From positions 1 to 35,155 of the forward strand of contig CABXCC010000015.1 of NCBI GenBank assembly GCA_902510475.1: DNA of 35,155 bases, written 5' to 3'. The notes under the pieces are model-generated. The model had not been told where the DNA came from. It did not search any database and saw only the letters and a list, made by a program, of their open reading frames with translations. A program made the position numbers and the translations under genes. This DNA is from an uncultured Bacteroidota bacterium (GTDB lineage Bacteria; Bacteroidota; Bacteroidia; Flavobacteriales; Flavobacteriaceae). Within the stretch, counting starts at the first letter, position 1, and the number at the start of each line of letters is the position of its first letter. Positions 32,532-35,155 of the stretch are shown here, piece after piece.

Positions 32532-34113
32532 CTGATTTATCTAAGAATATTTTTAAAAAGATTAGTAATATACAGCAAATTAATATAATAACTGATGAAT
32601 ATATACTTGACAATGGAATCATTTCTTCAACTGCAAACTCATAGGTTTGAGTTGCTAGTGTGTCAAAATTAAAAGGTCTCAATATCAGAGTTATGGGAAG
32701 CTCTTTCATAAGGTCTATAAAAACTAAAGTCAAGGCTGTAAAAAAAGAATATTTATTAATAGGGAAATATATTTTTTTGAAAATTTGAATGTTAGATAAT
32801 CCTAGATTTTTAGCAGAATTATTATACGAGTCAGGGTGCTTTTCAAGACTTGACTTAATTGGGGACTTTCCTACAGCCATAAATCTTATAACATAAGCAT
32901 AAATAAGAATCAAAAAGTATACTGAGAAATTTCCCATAATACTAGCTTGATCGTTTAAATTGTCAAGGTAGGTTATAAAAATTATTACAGCCAAAGCAAT
33001 AACAGCCCCAGGGATTGAGTAACCAAGTGAGATAAATTGATTTATATAATAATATAATCTTGACTTAGATATCTTTTCGTTGTAAAGAAAAAAAGTCGAA
33101 AATATTAGTATTAATATTGAAGCAATTAGAGAAACCGAAAAAGAATTAAATGTTAAATTAAATAGTCTTTCAAAATCAATGTTTTCAAGATTGGAGTAAA
33201 TGTTTAACAGATTAAAAATTACTGGAACAATAAAAGCTAAAATAATCGGTATCAAACAAGCAACATATATAAAATATAATCTTGATTTATTTGGGGAGTT
33301 AAGAGATAATAATTTACTATTTTTTGAAAAATTAAATTTTTTATTTTGATTGAAAATTTTTTCTGTTAAAAATAAAAAAGCAACTATAAATAAAAGGATT
33401 GAAGATAATTGTATAGCAGCGCCAGTATCATTCATAGAATTCCATGACCTAAATATCCCAATTGTATAAGTGTTTACACCAAAATATTTTACTGCTCCAT
33501 ATTCGTTTAACACCTCCATTACTACTAAAAATAAACCCGAAAATATTGCGGGTTTTGAAAGAGGTAAAACAACCTTTATAAGAGTTTGATATCCGTTTAA
33601 GCCTAAGTTTTTGGCTATATCATAATAGCGGGATCCAAATAAACTAAATGCAATTCTTGAGACACTATAAATGTACGGATATAGAGAAAAAGCTAAAATA
33701 ACCCCTAAAACCTCAATTTGTAATAAATCATAAGTGATTTTAAAAGGACCTGTAAAACTTAAAATTTCACTATAGATAAATGCCATGATGTATGTTGGAA
33801 TCGCTAGAGGTAAGTAAAGAATTAAATCAATAAACTTTCTTCCATAAAATTTATAATTACTTACATACCAGGCGGGAATAATTCCAAAAATTAAAGAGAA
33901 TAATGATGTGATTAAAATCAGGTAAATTGTATTAACCGTATAATCAAAAAGTAGATTTTCAAATAAATAAATCAGAGAATCTGTTTCCTGTAAAAAAGAT
34001 TTCACCAATAAAAATAGTATAGGTAAAAAAATTACGGAAAATAGTAGTAATGCTATTTTATCAAAAAATCTACTCCTTTTCAAATTAAAATTACTTCCAT
34101 CCAGTTTTATCAA
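32515..34113 (-). CDS. fbpB: Ferric iron ABC transporter, permease with two transport domains
   Basis: A 532-residue inner-membrane protein with about twelve helices made of two fused binding-protein-dependent permease units, as in FbpB. EAA loops with the coupling helix are visible in each half: YDIAKNLGLNGYQTLIKVVL and YNNSAKNLGLSNIQIFKKIY. The start is TTG at 34113, overlapping fbpA by 23 bases; a second TTG at 34083 would also give a good protein and no overlap. Specificity for iron comes from fbpA. Confidence 0.93.
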   Translation of the reverse strand: MIKLDGSNFNLKRSRFFDKIALLLFSVIFLPILFLLVKSFLQETDSLIYLFENLLFDYTVNTIYLILITSLFSLIFGIIPAWYVSNYKFYGRKFIDLILYLPLAIPTYIMAFIYSEILSFTGPFKITYDLLQIEVLGVILAFSLYPYIYSVSRIAFSLFGSRYYDIAKNLGLNGYQTLIKVVLPLSKPAIFSGLFLVVMEVLNEYGAVKYFGVNTYTIGIFRSWNSMNDTGAAIQLSSILLFIVAFLFLTEKIFNQNKKFNFSKNSKLLSLNSPNKSRLYFIYVACLIPIILAFIVPVIFNLLNIYSNLENIDFERLFNLTFNSFSVSLIASILILIFSTFFLYNEKISKSRLYYYINQFISLGYSIPGAVIALAVIIFITYLDNLNDQASIMGNFSVYFLILIYAYVIRFMAVGKSPIKSSLEKHPDSYNNSAKNLGLSNIQIFKKIYFPINKYSFFTALTLVFIDLMKELPITLILRPFNFDTLATQTYEFAVEEMIPLSSIYSSVIILICCILLIFLKIFLDKSDVLRS

Positions 34114-35113
34114 AAATCTTTATCGCATCTTCACGATATATACCTAGCGCGTTAAGATCTAAATTATCACGTTTAAAACTACCCCAGGATTGAACTAAGT
34201 TAGACGGCTTAACCATAGGATTTGCTGGATACTCATAACTGTTGTTAACATATGTATTCTGAGCCTCTATTCCTGTTAAATATTCTAACAATTTCATTGC
34301 GTTTTCTTTATTTGGTGCATTTTTTGTCATCGCAAAACCAGAAATATTTATATGAGTACCTCTTTCACTCTCACCTTGGTTGGGAAAGAATACTGAAACT
34401 GAGTTTCCTGCATCTACCTCTGACTGCTTTTCAGAAGAAAGTAATAACCCTATATAATAAGAATTTACAATTGCGACATCTCCTTGACCAGCTGCTATGG
34501 CTTTTACCTGATCTCTGTCATTACCCTTCGGATCTCTAGCAAAATTTCTAACAACTCCAGAAGACCAATCTGTTATTGCCTCTTCTCCTAAATTTGCGTA
34601 CAATGATGACATTAAGGCCTGATTATATGCGTTTGATGATGATCTAACTAACAATCTTCCTTTCCATTTGTCATTTGCCAAATCTTCATATGTACTAAGT
34701 TCAGATTTTTTAACTCTTTCATTACTGTAAACCAACAAACGAGCTCTGTAAGTAATGGGGATCCAGAAACCATTAATATCTTTTAAATCATCACTTACAT
34801 TGGATTCGATCACATCGCTATTGATCTTTTGAAAAAGCCCCATTTCTACTCCTTTTTGAAGTTTTCCTGCATCTACGGTAACATACAGGTCAGCAGGACT
34901 ATTTTTACCTTCATTTTTTAATCTTTCAAGTAATTCATCATCACCAGCTTTGATAACATTAACTTTTATCCCTGTAAGTTTTTCAAAGTTTTCATATTGC
35001 TTAATATCCACTTGGTAATGTCTTTTACTGTAAACATTAACTTCATTTGGGTTATTTTCTTCACACGAAAAAAAGATAATTAGCGAAAAAAAGAATATTA
35101 TATATTTTTTCAT
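34091..35113 (-). CDS. fbpA: Ferric iron ABC transporter, iron-binding lipoprotein
   Basis: A 340-residue solute-binding protein from the ATG at 35113, which gives a lipoprotein signal with lipobox FFSC (Cys17); the open frame reaches 35146, but that extension would run through the operator. The iron site of FbpA is recognisable: VYSKRHYQVD holds the His position and NSYYIGLLL the Tyr pair that clamps Fe3+. Other typical parts are LLERLKNEG, PADLYVTVDAGKL, and GRLLVRSSSNAYNQ. As a lipoprotein it probably sits on the periplasmic face of the inner membrane, or less likely the outer membrane. First gene of fbpA-fbpB-fbpC. Confidence 0.93.
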   Translation of the reverse strand: MKKYIIFFFSLIIFFSCEENNPNEVNVYSKRHYQVDIKQYENFEKLTGIKVNVIKAGDDELLERLKNEGKNSPADLYVTVDAGKLQKGVEMGLFQKINSDVIESNVSDDLKDINGFWIPITYRARLLVYSNERVKKSELSTYEDLANDKWKGRLLVRSSSNAYNQALMSSLYANLGEEAITDWSSGVVRNFARDPKGNDRDQVKAIAAGQGDVAIVNSYYIGLLLSSEKQSEVDAGNSVSVFFPNQGESERGTHINISGFAMTKNAPNKENAMKLLEYLTGIEAQNTYVNNSYEYPANPMVKPSNLVQSWGSFKRDNLDLNALGIYREDAIKIFDKTGWK

Positions 35114-35122
35114 TTTGATGTT

Positions 35123-35141
35123 ATTTAGAGTTATTCTAAAT
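35123..35141 (-). promoter_or_regulatory. Metalloregulator-type dyad upstream of fbpA
   Basis: ATTTAGA-GTTAT-TCTAAAT, a 7-bp perfect inverted repeat with five bases between, ends nine bases before the fbpA ATG. The core TTTAGA-N5-TCTAAA is identical in arms and spacing to the one at 21561-21577. No clear -7 box is visible between it and the ATG, so it probably lies over or just after the promoter and works by repression. Confidence 0.7.
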
Positions 35142-35155
35142 TGCAAGATAATTAT

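Noticed and set aside
1-35155. CRISPR arrays, insertion sequences, prophage genes or an origin of replication.
   Set aside because: No regularly spaced repeats, transposase motifs, phage structural genes or DnaA-box clusters were seen.

Overview
The window is low-GC bacterial DNA and reads as a chromosomal segment of a free-living, probably marine, member of the Flavobacteriia (Bacteroidota). The grounds are: promoter cores of the Bacteroidota type (TAnnTTTG) at six places and no purine-rich Shine-Dalgarno sequences; many lipoproteins with a short signal and a Cys followed by acidic residues; two TonB-dependent receptors, an HmuY-type lipoprotein, an FKBP with an Asp-rich tail, and a two-subunit transketolase. 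There is no rRNA, CRISPR array, insertion sequence or phage gene. Genes are packed tightly and no gap exceeds 300 bases.

Left part (1-10.9 kb) is housekeeping: infC (cut by the window edge), rpmI, rplT on +; dnaB, accA, an EamA-type transporter, lptG and tgt on -; the two transketolase subunits on +; an FKBP lipoprotein on -; a phosphoribosyltransferase and aroK tail to tail; and tRNA-Lys(TTT) with a clean promoter.

Middle part (10.9-21.5 kb) is secreted and outer-membrane iron/heme acquisition. A FISUMP-domain secreted protein is followed by hmuR-hmuY-like heme uptake genes on +. Facing them on - is a six-gene set: DUF4856 lipoprotein, imelysin-like lipoprotein, small Kazal-domain lipoprotein, a full-length vitamin-K-dependent gamma-carboxylase (VKGC) homologue, a FecA-like TonB receptor and a DCC-family thiol oxidoreductase.

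Right part (21.7-35.1 kb) is a complete C5 heme pathway in one compact + strand operon (hemA, fused hemC-hemD, hemB, hemL, hemE, hemN, hemH, hemG/Y), meeting tail to tail a ferric-iron ABC importer (fbpA-fbpB-fbpC) on -.

Two regulatory observations tie these together. A 111-bp block with the same internal spacing lies upstream of both hmuR (11803-11913) and hemA (21624-21734), so heme import and heme synthesis are probably controlled by the same unknown factor. A 17-bp dyad TTTAGA-N5-TCTAAA lies upstream of both the DUF4856/imelysin/VKGC/FecA operon (21561-21577) and fbpA (35124-35140), so inorganic iron import probably has its own shared metalloregulator. The most unusual locus is the VKGC gene: it keeps residues that look like the catalytic Lys and His of animal gamma-carboxylase, and lies between an iron-type receptor, three lipoproteins and a CxxC redox protein.
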